Shown here: positions 11,466 to 22,522 of the stretch, piece by piece
Numbering within the stretch: position 1 is the stretch's first letter
Layout: each line of letters opens with the position of its first letter
Program-made: the position numbers and the translations under genes
Notes under the pieces: model-generated
Told to the model about the DNA's origin: nothing
Seen by the model: the letters and a program-made list of their open reading frames with translations, nothing else
The model's database searches: none
From: Chlorokybus atmophyticus
Taxonomy: Eukaryota > Streptophyta > Chlorokybophyceae > Chlorokybales > Chlorokybaceae
Direction: 5' to 3'
NCBI GenBank assembly: GCA_009103225.1
Contig: RHPI01002048.1
Location: forward strand, 816,322-880,321
Length of the DNA stretch: 64,000 bases

Positions 11466-11720
11466 CCGGCCGGCCTGTCGGCATTCAACCTTCATCACAC
11501 ATCCCGCGGCAGGGCCATCACACGGCACCCGCGACTGCCGGGCTGCGCGGCAGTATGTGCGGCCCGCCTGCTTCTCATTGGCTAGGCGGCGAGAACAAGC
11601 GTTACACCGTTAGATCTGCCTAACACGATCCTGGCCGTCCAAAGCACATCCAATCATGTAAGCGCATGCCAATAAATGTAACAATATGCACAGTTCTGCA
11701 TACGTGGCCGCTTATGGCTG
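11466..11720. repeat. diverged direct repeat, copy 2
   Basis: Second copy of the unit at 10544-10840: ccggccggcctg, ggccatcacacggcaccc, gcccgcctgcttctcattggct and ccaaagcacatcc in the same order. More GC-rich in the middle than copy 1. Confidence 0.6.
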
Positions 11721-12405
11721 CATATTGATCATTTTAATGTGTTACATTAAAAAATTTGATAAATATGCTGCAATATGGCGCAATATGGTGCAATATGGCT
11801 AGTAACCTGCAGTTAAGTGTTACAAAACTTAATCCAGTGTAACGTTCACGCCACGGTACGTGCTGCAAAATTTCAGTTAATACTACCAAGGTTACAACCA
11901 TGAAAATAATGCTAACCTAAATTACCTTAACGTTAAGATTCAACTAAACGAGAAATTGCATCGTTAGGCCACCATCTGGTCACGCATGGGATTGATCAAA
12001 TGGGATCGCAACGGTGACAACAGCCAGTTGCTCAAAAAGGCAGCGAAATGGCCAATCATTGCAAAAATGCGTAAAAGATGCTAAAAAATATCTCAGCGGC
12101 AACCGCTTACCAACGGCGACTCAAAATTGCTAGGGATTTAGTGCAATTGCGGTACAGTTAGTGGTTATAACGGCCGCGTTTTTGGCGGTACGAGGTCGGG
12201 GCAGGCCTCATACCCCAAAGACATGCCGCCACTACTCATCCTCGTTCTAACTAATCCACTCTACCCTTTAACGCTAATTGATTACACACTATAGTTACTG
12301 CGTCATCAAACATGGTCAACAGCCGAACAAGCGTCATGTCACAATGCATGTAGCATTGCATAACGTCTCGCATTATCGCAGTACCGTATTATGTGATCTG
12401 TCATG
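11721..12405. other. AT-rich spacer, no gene seen
   Basis: Contains short echoing runs (gcaatatggcgcaatatggtgcaatatggc near 11770). No coding or RNA signal recognised. Confidence 0.4.
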
Positions 12406-12816
12406 TCACCCTTGATGTAAGAGCACCAGACAGAACCTGTTATAAGAGACAACCAGGCCATAAAACTCCGCTGATACTTTAGGAGTCAGAGAATGCAAGG
12501 ATAGCAGGCGTGACCATTCAGCGCGGTCGTCATCATTCAACGAGAATTCCGCCTCGGACCGCCCCATGTGCTGTTGCATTTGTTGCAAAGAGATCACGAG
12601 GCTATCATTGGTGTCAGCTACCTGCTTGCACACCCGTAATAACGGCCTTTTATCATAACGGCTGCTGCTGATGATAAAACGCCGCAACAACGCGTGACTT
12701 ATGAAAAACACTTCACTAACCGAGTACCCGGTACTCAGTACCTCATGACACATTATTGCGTCAGACGCAAAATATGTTTTGCGCCAGTCCGGTGCATAAG
12801 GGACAGCCCGCGACAC
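12406..12816 (-). CDS. unrecognised 136-codon open frame
   Basis: A continuous minus-strand frame of mixed, non-repetitive composition in an otherwise gene-poor stretch. The product would be a soluble, probably helical protein with several charged runs (for example NDDDRAEW and SRYDKRPLL). I see no motif, signal peptide or membrane segment. No flanking exon could be joined with confidence. It may be a real exon, a decayed transposon piece or chance. Confidence 0.22.
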   Translation of the reverse strand: MSRAVPYAPDWRKTYFASDAIMCHEVLSTGYSVSEVFFISHALLRRFIISSSRYDKRPLLRVCKQVADTNDSLVISLQQMQQHMGRSEAEFSLNDDDRAEWSRLLSLHSLTPKVSAEFYGLVVSYNRFCLVLLHQG

Positions 12817-14147
12817 GATAAAAGATAACCTGCTTCACTGCAGTGCCTACCAGTGCTACCGACAGCCTGCTGAAGGCCGACCCGACCGGCCGATGGCTGG
12901 CTCTCGGTTGACCCCCTCAAGGCAGCAGGCCCGCAGCTTGCCGGCCGCAAGATTAGACCGTCGGCCACTAATGTTTTTCGCGCCATCGGGGTTCCCAGGC
13001 TCCGGAAAGCGACAAAGTGCTGGGAAGAGAAGATCTCGCCGCGGAAAGGCACGGAGTGACCCGCGGCGATGGCGCGCAAAATGGTATCTTTGCGACGCAG
13101 TTACAGAAGTTCAAAAGTGCGCAGGTCGTAGGAGTCAGCACAGGGAAGTCGGGTTGTCAGGGCACGTGTTGTGGTCAGGCGGCGAGTCGTGTCTTTTGCC
13201 GGGGCAACACGTGGCGGTCCTGCCCCTTTTTCTGTCGGCAATGAAATCGACGGTGCAGCACACAAGTTGCAAAGGGTTTTCCCCTATCCGCCACGGAGTT
13301 TGATTCGTGGCTACAACCAACCGTACGCCGCCCCACCCTACTTTTCGGGCGGCCGAGTTGGATATTACAGCCCCCGTGGCAGGTTAGGCGTTTCTTTTGG
13401 TAACGGCGGCTGTGTGCAGGGTACCCAGTTGTAACCGTGGTCGGTTGGACACGCATGTTCTGGCTTCCATCGCACTGGAAAGTGCGGCTACACAGTGTAT
13501 GCGCTACACACACACTGTAGCGACTCCGCTGTAGCCGCTGTACCCACCATGCTACCGTCATTGCAATACGGGCCTTGCTCTACAACTTCGCTTGAGATAC
13601 CTTCGGCCAGCAGCCGCGTGACGTATCGTAGCGCCTTTTCCGGGCTCGGAGCGTATATACATCACTGTCAGGCTAGGCCAAACTAGCTGCCCGCTTACGA
13701 CAGGGTGTCCGCACCGGCATTTGAAATCATTCCTCATCATTTATCAAGAGGGAGTTGGGAAGTTTGCTACCGTACCGATCTAGCCTGATCGGTTTTGAGT
13801 CGAGCCGCTCAGCAGAATGGAAGGCCAGAGGCCAGAGGTTGCCGGTTGCTTGCCGGTCTCTGCGCCGTCCTGTAGGCAACGCACACTGCTATCAGCAACA
13901 CAACAGCAGGGCCCGTGCAGCGGGCCTGTGGCCAAACATTAGACCGATGGGCCTACCAAGCAGAGGATCTGGATCGGTGCGAGGTGCCAGTCGCGACGAG
14001 TCACTAGGCTTATCCCTGAACTCGGTTTGATTAGTCACAAGGTCTGGTCGAGTTAACCGTGAAAAGGGGCATTGCAGTTCAAATCGGCCGGCGCTTGCTG
14101 TTAGAGTTGTTGGTGGGAAGCTTAGCGGCGGCGGCAGTGGCATTGGC
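12817..14147. other. GC-rich island without a recognised gene
   Basis: Both strands carry several short open frames but none resembles a protein family. Short echoes occur inside the island, for example ttagaccgtcggcc (12951) and ttagaccgatgggcc (13939), each following a gcccgcagc/gggcccgtgcagc block, suggesting an old internal duplication or repeat. Confidence 0.35.
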
Positions 14148-14173
14148 AGCGGCGGCGGCGGCGGCGGCGGCGG
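14148..14173. repeat. (GGC)n microsatellite
   Basis: About eight to nine GGC units upstream of the next start codon; further GGC runs follow at 14284-14316. Probably within the promoter or 5' UTR of the orphan gene. Confidence 0.85.
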
Positions 14174-14317
14174 CTCTTTCTGGTCGACAGGGTGGTTGGT
14201 TTCAGGATCTTTAGGTACGCTTGACGTGAATTGACTTGCACGAAGACTCTTCAGTAGCCAAGCTGCTAGCATTGATGTCGTGAGGCGGCGGCGGCGGTGG
14301 CAGCGACAGCGGCGGCC

Positions 14318-15665
14318 ATGTACAGCGTTGGCAGCATAGCCGAGGTGGATCTGCTTCACGACTTCGCATCGACCTTGCCCACGCTTGAAGGTAAGCCAGC
14401 ACCTCTGAGCAGGCCCCGATCTACCGCTGCTGCTGCCGGCTGTTGCTGCTTGCGCGCATGCATGCATTCTGTATGCTCACCTTGCTCAGCTTGCTCAGCC
14501 AACCTCTGCTTGCACAGGTATTGCGGACGACAATGCTTGGAGCGACTGCTGGATGAACCTGGACAGTCCCCGCTTGGCTGAGGCTGTGCAGCCGAGCAGC
14601 CCTCCTCCTGGCGGGGCGGTGCTGCTGTCAGGTGCTGCCAGCGTCTTTGCCAGCTGCGCTCAGCAGAAAAAGAGGGTGCTGGTGCAGGGCGGCGGCCGGG
14701 TTCAGCCCGACAATGCCTCCACCTATGCCATGCTGCGCACCTGCGAGACTGTCTGCTCCGCCGATCCCATGGACTCCTTTGCCTCGTGCTTCCTGCTCGA
14801 TCCAGCCTTGCCTGGTAAGCGTGAGCATCATCAGCATCCATCGACTGTGCCTTAGCTCATGGATCATGTTCTGCTGGGCTGATCTGAGCAATTCGAGCTA
14901 CCTGATCCACATGTGTGGTCGAATTGAGCCTGATCTCTTGCTTTTGAGCAACCAATGAGCATGACGCTGATCTGGTCGTGGTTGGTGTTTGCAGATTGCT
15001 TCGAGCAAGCGGCCACGCTCAGTGCGAGCGTGATGACAGAGGAGGTGTCCGTGTCGGTGTCTGTGCCATGCACGCCGGTGAAGCGATCGCGGTCGGAAAT
15101 GCAGGCCACGGATCAATCAACCACATCCACACCAGCCGCAAGGGCGGTCCGTACGCCGCAGCGCACACCGCGAGCAACCTCAGCAGCACAGCGAGCAAAG
15201 ACGGCGTCCCCAAAGCCTCCAACCACTCCCAAATCCGCGCCACGAGGCGGCGCACGTGCGAGGTCCGGAAGCCTACGCCCTACAACCTCCAACATTGCTG
15301 AGCACATGGACGCCGCTCCCGCCATCACCCTGCAGCCGGAGGCGGGGACTATGCCGACGTGCTCATTGCTGGTGCGGTCGCACAGCGTGCCGTGCAAGCT
15401 CACGGAGTCGCCGTTCAGCAAGCCGATCCCCATCTTTGGTGGCCTGTTCAAGAAGGAGCCGTGCTTCGACGAGGGCGGCGACGACTGCTGTTCGCAGAGC
15501 AACGCCCTCGACGAGCTCAACGAGGGGCTGCAGAAGGTGGCCTCGCCCGGCCTCCTGCCCAAGATGCTGGTCACCACGCTGTCCGCGCCCTTGCCGGTGT
15601 TGCTGACCACAGCGCCAAAGGCTCGCCCGCCCGCCTCGCCGCTCCTCCTCCGTCGCGTACAGTAG
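14318..15665 (+). CDS. orphan Ser/Pro/Ala-rich protein, 346 aa
   Basis: Three exons, 14318-14390, 14518-14814 and 14995-15665, join in frame through clean GT-AG introns. The N-terminus has MYSVGSIAEVDLLHDF and a Trp-rich stretch (DDNAWSDCWMNLD). The middle (residues about 145-230) is low-complexity, rich in Ser, Thr, Pro, Ala and Arg with several SP/TP pairs and a KRSRSE basic patch, suggesting a disordered, possibly phosphorylated, possibly nuclear region. Near the end are an FSKPIPIFGGLFKKEPCFDE segment and a short helix ALDELNEGLQKV. I do not recognise the family. Strong codon bias toward G/C and coherent splicing make it a credible gene; the boundaries are well supported, the function unknown. 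Confidence 0.65.
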
Positions 15666-16732
15666 TTGCCGTGTGCGGTTCAGGTTAGCCACACGGCCCA
15701 AACCAACCCAAGGATACATACCAAGCGCACATATTCAGGATTGCATGTACAGTAGTTGCACGCGCACGGGCGCCCCCAATTTGATCCTGTCAGTGAAGAC
15801 AGTGTGAGTAGCCTTTTTGTCTTGTCTTAGAGCTTGTTAGTGTAGTGAGTGATATATTCTTCAAGTGGCAATGTACAGAGATGCCACGGCGGCGGCTTGC
15901 AATGAATCAGAGTTTGAGTGTATAAGTTTGTGTGAGTGTCTGTCATGCTAGGTGCGTGCAACATGCGTGATAGTGTCAGTGTATGGTGCTTTCCGTTTAT
16001 GTGCCCGGCGTATATAAGGGGTATGGTACTATGCCAACATGCATGGTTTGCGGGCAATGTTAGTGACATGCATGACAAGTCACCTTCACCACTCACATAA
16101 CAATCACCACCGGGCTAGTGCTACTTACGCTATGCTATGCTAGTACTAGCCCGCCCCGTTAGACATACAGCGAGCATGCAGAAGCACAGTACCTGCCCAC
16201 AAGGGCTGCGTCCCTTGCTAACAGGCCTGTGTTACATACTTGGGCACCATGCAGCTGCGAACTATGACCTGGTGGGCGCAACTGACAACTGCGGTGACAG
16301 TATCCCATGATCTTGCACACAACGACCAGGGCATCACTGCTGGCTACATTTGGTGTATATATATCCACCTGATTGCAACACTGTCGCACTGCATGCAATG
16401 TCGGTATCATTGTACAATATGACTGTATTGTGCAGCCGGCAGTCGCTGCACAATACAGTACACTTGATGTCTGTTTGGCAAGGTAATCGCAGGATGTGGT
16501 GGTTGCCACACTTGCAGTGTCCCACAAATCACTGTCTGACATAATGTTCAACAGGTTTAGCTATTTGCTTGCATGCCAACAAAGGTGGGCTTGCACAATC
16601 AACCCCTCCTCCTGCCAGTACAGCACCGACAGACAGCAAATTGTACATAGTGCAACGCTGCTGAAGACAACGTCAGGTTGTTCGATCAACATGCACGCAC
16701 CAAGACACACGCAGAGCGCAAGTCAACCGTCG
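15666..16732. other. convergent spacer with hairpin
   Basis: Lies between the 3' ends of the orphan gene (+) and NAA35 (-). An inverted repeat, cgggctagtgct (16111-16122) and agtactagcccg (16142-16153), can form a 12-bp stem with one mismatch and a 19-nt loop. No coding sequence recognised; 3' UTRs of both genes expected here. Confidence 0.5.
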
Positions 16733-19700
16733 TTATGTTGTCCGCTTCACGGATGCCACTACGAAATGCCTATGTGCACTGAGGTCAAAGCGCACTTGCC
16801 ATGAGTCGCCAGCACCAGCCGTGCGGTGAAGCAAGTGCAGAGCAACAGTGTTCTTGACAGCCACCTGAAACGGCATCACAAGTCGGGTAAGCGACACGCT
16901 GACACCACACACACGTGGCAGACACAGCTCCTCACCTGCTCGAGTGCAGCCAACTCTTGCAGAGACTCAGACTGCTCCGCGATGCGGCCCGAGCGTGCCA
17001 GTCGGGCCGCACACAACCTCGCGCGCATGAACAGCTCGACGGCGATGCTGTACTGGAGCGAAGGAGGCGCCATCTCCAGGCTCATCTCGTACTGCTGGTA
17101 GCTAACGACCGGCGGGTTGTACACCTTCCAGAAGTGCTGAAACCGCTGGTCGAAGCGCTCAGCCTCGGTGTTGAAAGGGAAGTTGTACTTAGGAAACGCG
17201 CCGTCACTTTTGAGCTCAGCTATCATCTGTTCAAGCAAGCACAGGAGCATTGTAGCCAATCACAAGGCTGACGAATGCTCACATCATCTCACCTGTACCA
17301 ACGCTCTGCAGAAGAGGCCGTGCGTCTCCAGCCAGAGCATGCTTTCCGTGAGACTGGCCAGCTCCTGCGACAACTTCGCGCTGCGCGGCGCCGTGCGGTT
17401 CTTCTTGCTCGGTTTCTTCTTCCCTGACTTGGCTGCATGTACGCAGCACATCAGCACCTGCTGCAGACAACACGATCTCTCTGCTCAATCACAGTGCCAG
17501 CGTACCGGCCTCGGCATCTGCCAGCATGAGCTGCTGGTACTCAGCTTCTACCGCGACGCGCTGCGCATGGATGTCCTGGCAGAGGATGCCGTGCAGGTAG
17601 TCCATGTACCAGTACACCATGCACAGGTCGGCGGGTGCGTACAGGTCAAGCTCAAACCCGAGCGATAGATGGTACAACAGACTGTGAACGGCTCCCTGCA
17701 GCGTCCACGAACTCAACGCCCTCTCCCTCAAACCCTGCAACACCCGTGAGTCACACCACACAATCGCATTGCAACCACAGCAGACACGAGTAGCGCTGTG
17801 TTTGGTGACTACACAAAGATGATGATGTTGTGTACCTCTGCTGCAGTGCTGTTGCTTCTGAGCCACTCGCAGCAGTCGGTGTCTTGCTCCACATGGCTGG
17901 CGTCCGCTTGCAGAATGTTCCAGTCTTCGAGCACGTGGACGAGCTGCCTGCGCTGGCGCGCCACGTTGCGGCAGTACAGCATGAAGAGGTTGTTGGCCAC
18001 CTTGGCCGCGCTCTCCACAAAGGCTCGCAGCAGCGGCGGCGGCTCCAAGCGCGCGGGCTTGGCCGGCAGCCGTAGCAGCTCGCACACGGCATCCGGGACG
18101 GGGATACGCCCGTGGATCTTGCCGTCCTCCAGCGCCAGGAGCTGGAGGACAGCAAGGAGGGAAGATCTTGGTCAAACTGCACAACTGCAATGCAGCTGCA
18201 GTTGCGACATGTCGTAATCACAATGGCTTAACACACTTGTTACACTCACTCACCCGAACGCGCGCGAGAGCCACGGGACCCGGCTGACGTCTGGCATAGC
18301 GTATGAGAACGTCCTCCAACGCCGGGATCGTGGACACCTCCGTCACCGCCAGTGCGGCGTGCAAGTCGTCCAGCAAGCCGTCAAAGTGGTCGAACGCCTT
18401 CTCTGTCGGCAGGATGTCCACCCGGCGGGGTGGTGCAGGCGCCAGCAGCTTGTGGTTGGCGGCAGGGTCGAAGCCGGGCACGCTGCTGCTGGACTGGGTC
18501 TCCGAGTCACCCGCCAGCGGTTGGCAAGCTTTTCTTGTGGTCCTCACGTCCGCGAGCTCTGCTTTAGCTGTTGCGATGTGCTTGCGCGCGGTTTCCAGGC
18601 CCTTGTGGCGAGGCTCGTCTAGAGCTGTCCACACGCTTTGCAAAGTCTGTCGCGAGGGCATGTTGGACACAATACCAATCACATGCAGCATGTGACGACT
18701 GCCAGCCAGTTGATAACATTGGTAGCACAGCAGACACACGGCAGAGACAGTGAGTCGTGCCTTTCTGAAGCGTATGCGTGCGAGCAAAGCACTGCAGTAC
18801 GCCTCTTCCAGCAAAGGATTTGCTTGCAGGGGCTCAAGATGCGCATCTGCAAGCTAGCAAGCGTGGAGTGAGCGAGCGGGCACACCAAACACACGCGACA
18901 ACAACAAAAGCAGCTGTGCGTAAGGTCAAGCAGTAAAGTCCTTTCAATGGATGTGCTGTTGCTGCTTGGTCGTGATGAGAAAGGCACCTGCTTTCCTTCT
19001 GCTGCTGTCCCCGCCTTGCGCGAGCCGCAGCAAGCGCGTGAGTTGCTTCTCAGCTAGGTCCAAGAAGGCGGCCGTCTTCGCGTCCGTGCCTCCTGGGTCA
19101 ACGGGAAGCCCAAAAGTGTGCGTCGCAAAGTCTTCCTCCTGCATCAAGAAAAGCTCTTGCAATGCTACCGCGCAAGGTACGCGTGCAAGATAATTGGTGT
19201 GCAGCATGATGATGATGATGACGACGACGATGACGACGATGACGACGATGTGTGGTTGTAGGCGTCATGACATGACGCACCTCGTGCACGCGTGCTCTGT
19301 TCATGGCAGCGCAGACGGTATTGCAGGCGGTGCGAACTGCGCAGCAGTACGCGTGCAGGTACAGGTTGGGGGAGGTAAGCTCTGGCCTGTGCATGTACAG
19401 ACAGGTGTACACCGTCTGCGCCAACGAGTGGCCCTGATGCCACGTGGCCTGGCAGCAGACACACAGAAACATCAACATGCCTGCGCATGCATCATATCTC
19501 GTTAACGGTCATTGATGAGTTGCTTGCCTACCTCGCATGAGAGCAGCTCGTCCATGACATCGATGGTTTGTGCAATGGACAAGTCAACGGGTGCGACGCT
19601 GGCCGCCAGCGCCTCATCTATGGACGGGTAGCCGCCACCATGCATGCCGGCATCCATCTTTGGGTCCATCATCTGGTTGGGTCCAGCACCAGCACACACA

Positions 19701-20227
19701 ATCGATGACCCCCACACACACAAACAACGCACTGGAGCCAGTTGTTGCAGCACGCATTCAGACGCATGAGCACGGAATCTTAGAGGAGTTTAAGTAAGCA
19801 CATGCAGGGCGGGTACATACCTCAAGTGCGGACATGGATTCGTAGAGGCTGAAGTTTTCTCCATGCAGCAGCTGGCCGACCTTCATCTCTGCGCAACAAC
19901 AGAGCGCAATGCATTCACTCTCATTGCACTGCGACAGCACCTGCGCAGTAGCGTCTTGTGCTGCATGCAATCTCACGGTGGCAAGCATGCGCATGAACAA
20001 TCAACATGCTACACAATTCGGTGGACGTTACAGAGCGGCAGCTTGGGCAGCCAACCTGCGCAGACCCGTTCGACGAAGCTGCTTGCGTCCGCCCATCTCG
20101 GTGCCCACGGGTCGGACGACAACGACGACATCCTGACGCCCCGTCCGCCGCTGTCGTCGGTTGCTTGCGGGAGGTCGCCTGCGGCGGTGTCGGCCAGGAC
20201 GGCCAGCCCGCCCGTGTGCTCCCCCAT
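16733..20227 (-). CDS. NAA35: NatC auxiliary subunit NAA35 (Mak10)
   Basis: Subunit of the NatC complex, which with NAA30 and NAA38 acetylates N-termini beginning Met-Leu/Ile/Phe/Trp on the ribosome. Twelve exons, 20227-20056, 19888-19821, 19672-19532, 19448-19281, 19138-18988, 18846-18761, 18646-18254, 18141-17836, 17734-17506, 17432-17293, 17226-16936 and 16864-16733, give 758 aa in one frame (human about 725). The signature MMDPKMDAGM is at residues 81-90, preceded by VGQLLHGENFSLYESMSALE. Later landmarks are HSLAQTVYTCLYMH, the helical LRAFVESAAKVANNLFMLYC, LYAPADLCMVYWYMDYL, YNFPFNTEAERFDQRF and the C-terminal FDLSAHRHFVVASVK. The intron after 18761 appears to start with GC; a GT alternative 15 nt downstream is possible. 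The ATG at 20227 is the first in frame; another lies at 20131. Confidence 0.93.
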
Positions 20228-20659
20228 GCCGCTAGGATTCTTGACTGTCCACAAGCGCGGCTGTTGGTTCGAGGAGTAGTAGTAGGGCTGCCCAGTCCCT
20301 CGCGTGCATGGCGAGGAGAGGCGAGGGAGAGTGCCGCTCAGGCGCCCAGGGCGGCGGCGGCGGCATGGCGGACGACATCCACGTTCCCGCCACAAACGTG
20401 AACTCACTCACTCACTCACTCGGAGTGAGTGAGTCACTCCCGAAGCAGGATCGCTGAACCCGCGAGAATGTGAGCGTGCAGGATCACCAACCGAACGCGA
20501 CGGAATCTGGATCAGGGATCCGTCTGAACCGGACTCCAAACCACCGAACCGCCGCTGCCGCCGCCGCCGCCGCCTCAGGGGTGAGGACTTTGTCGTTGTT
20601 GGCGGCGGTGCACACGAGACGACGACAGCGCAGGTCGATCAGCGACCACTACGTCAGCC
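20228..20659. promoter_or_regulatory. divergent promoter NAA35/NDK
   Basis: 432 bp between two start codons in opposite directions. Contains a near-perfect palindrome at 20402-20438 built from actc repeats facing gagt repeats, and a (GCC)n run near 20555-20573. Function of the palindrome is unknown. Confidence 0.5.
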
Positions 20660-21650
20660 ATGGCCAACCCCATTGAGGAGCGCACCTTCGTCGCGGTCAA
20701 GCCAGACGGTGTCAGCCGTGGCTTGGTGAGTGCAGGGGCCGACGGCTCCTTCGACTTGTTCTTTGCCTGACCTCGGAGTGCTCGTCGTTACTGGGGCTAG
20801 CAGCGCGTGCGTGTCTGTGTGCTTCGTACCCACCCTGCCATGCACTCATGCGGCTGTGTGCACCCGTGCCCGCCAGCGCTCGCTTGTGTGTGTGCATGAG
20901 CGGAGTGCGGTACAGTGCCTACATGCGTCATGCAACGCATCATGTCAGCAGTGCAGTGCAGCACCGTGTTTTGGTGATTGCGTGTCATAGGCGGCATGCG
21001 ACGCCCACTGCATGCATACACATGTAAGGAAGGGCGAGTTGTGATAAGAATATACCGGCCAAAAGAACAACGTCGTGTGTATCTGTAGCGTTCGTGAGGA
21101 TTGTCTCAACAGGGTACTGGGGCAGCTGTTGAGCATACCAACGCGTGTCTGCCTTCGTCACGCAGGTCGGCGACATATTCCAGCGATTTGAGAAGAAGGG
21201 TTACAAGCTGGTCGGTATCAAGGTGATGGTTCCTGGCGAGGAGCTTGTGAAGGAGCACTACTCCGAGCACTCTGCGCGTCCGTTCTACGCGGGTCTGGTG
21301 GGCTTCCTGACGAGCGGTCCCGTCGTGGCGATGGTGTGGGAGGGCAAGGGCGTCATCAAGGCCGCGCGCGCACTCATCGGAGCCACAAACCCACTCGCGT
21401 CCGCACCCGGAACCATCCGTGGAGACCTCGCCATCGATGTCGGCAGGTGAGTTAGCCTAACGGCTTGGACGTCTTTATTGAGTTGCGCATGTGCTGCGGC
21501 TTTGTATTGACTGTTGGTTTGTGTGTGCGCAGGAACATCATCCACGGCTCAGACGGTGAAGAGTCTGCGCAGCGCGAGATCAACCTCTGGTTCAAGGCGG
21601 AGGAGCTCGCTAGCTACGAGCTTGACAACAAGAAGTGGCTCTACGAGTAG
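20660..21650 (+). CDS. NDK: nucleoside diphosphate kinase, cytosolic type
   Basis: Transfers the gamma-phosphate from ATP to other NDPs through a phosphohistidine. Three exons, 20660-20725, 21166-21446 and 21533-21650, give 154 aa, the usual length of group I NDP kinases. Visible signatures: FVAVKPDGV near the start, YKLVGIKV, the Kpn-loop region [24 protein letters not shown], the [18 protein letters not shown] block and the active-site [12 protein letters not shown] with His about residue 120. The C-terminus WLYE is typical. There is no leader, so cytosolic or nuclear location is expected. It faces a paralogous gene whose two main introns are at the same positions. Confidence 0.97.
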
Positions 21651-22522
21651 GAAAGAGTCGGTATGATGAGGACAGCAGCGACTCTAAAAAAGTCGCAATT
21701 GTTCAGAACTCTAAGACCAATTTTGTTGATTCGCTCGTTCCTTAGAGTTGCGTGACACACCTTTACACATCCCTGTGATAATTCTTTGTGCGCTTGCGTG
21801 TTGTAGCATGTTGTAAGTGTACCACTGTGGGCAGTTCCCTCATTGACCTCAACAGAGTCCCTGGCGACGAGGACTGCCGCGAATGGCGCTGCAACAGTGC
21901 GCTGCCAATCGTGTACCTTAATGGAGAGCATATCACGACCAGACACGTCAAACGAGATGCACAACTCGAAAGAGGTGGGATTGAGGTGTACAGGCACAGC
22001 GTGCGATCAAACACATGGTTGATGTGCTGTAACTCTGCAGCATTCAGTCTGCGGCGGGGAGGGGGGTAACTCTGTTGAGGCGACGATTGGCAAACCAGAT
22101 TGCGGGTGCAGGGTTGTGGCGTTGGGGTTGCAGGCTGTATCGCCAGGTGGTTTGGATGCAGTTTGTTCTGCAAAACTATGTGCGCGGCGGCCTTGTGCGG
22201 TGCGCATGCACAAGCGTGCAGCAGGCAGAGACAGGCACACCAAGCACTATCTCATGCATGCGTGCACACGGCATGCGCGCACACGGCTTGCGCAGACAGC
22301 ACCACACATTGGGTTGGGAGAGGGTGTGATTAATGGTAATCCCATTGGCTAATTAGCCAACAACCTAAGGGAGGCCACATTGAGAACTGGCACACAACAA
22401 TGATGCACTGCAGCAGCCTGTTGGAATGTGACCGTGGATTGGAACTGAAGAACTCAATCTAATTAGCGACAACAGCAAAACTGTCAAGCTCGTTGCTTGT
22501 CAAAGCTACGCGCATCCCATTA
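21651..22522. other. convergent spacer between the two NDK genes
   Basis: 872 bp containing both 3' UTRs. Alternating gcatgc/cacacg runs occur around 22200-22300. No gene seen. Confidence 0.45.

Noticed and set aside
19194-19260. (GAT/GAC)n encoded poly-Asp/Met or poly-Ser frames within the NAA35 region
   Set aside because: Lies in an intron between exons 19448-19281 and 19138-18988; simple repeat only.
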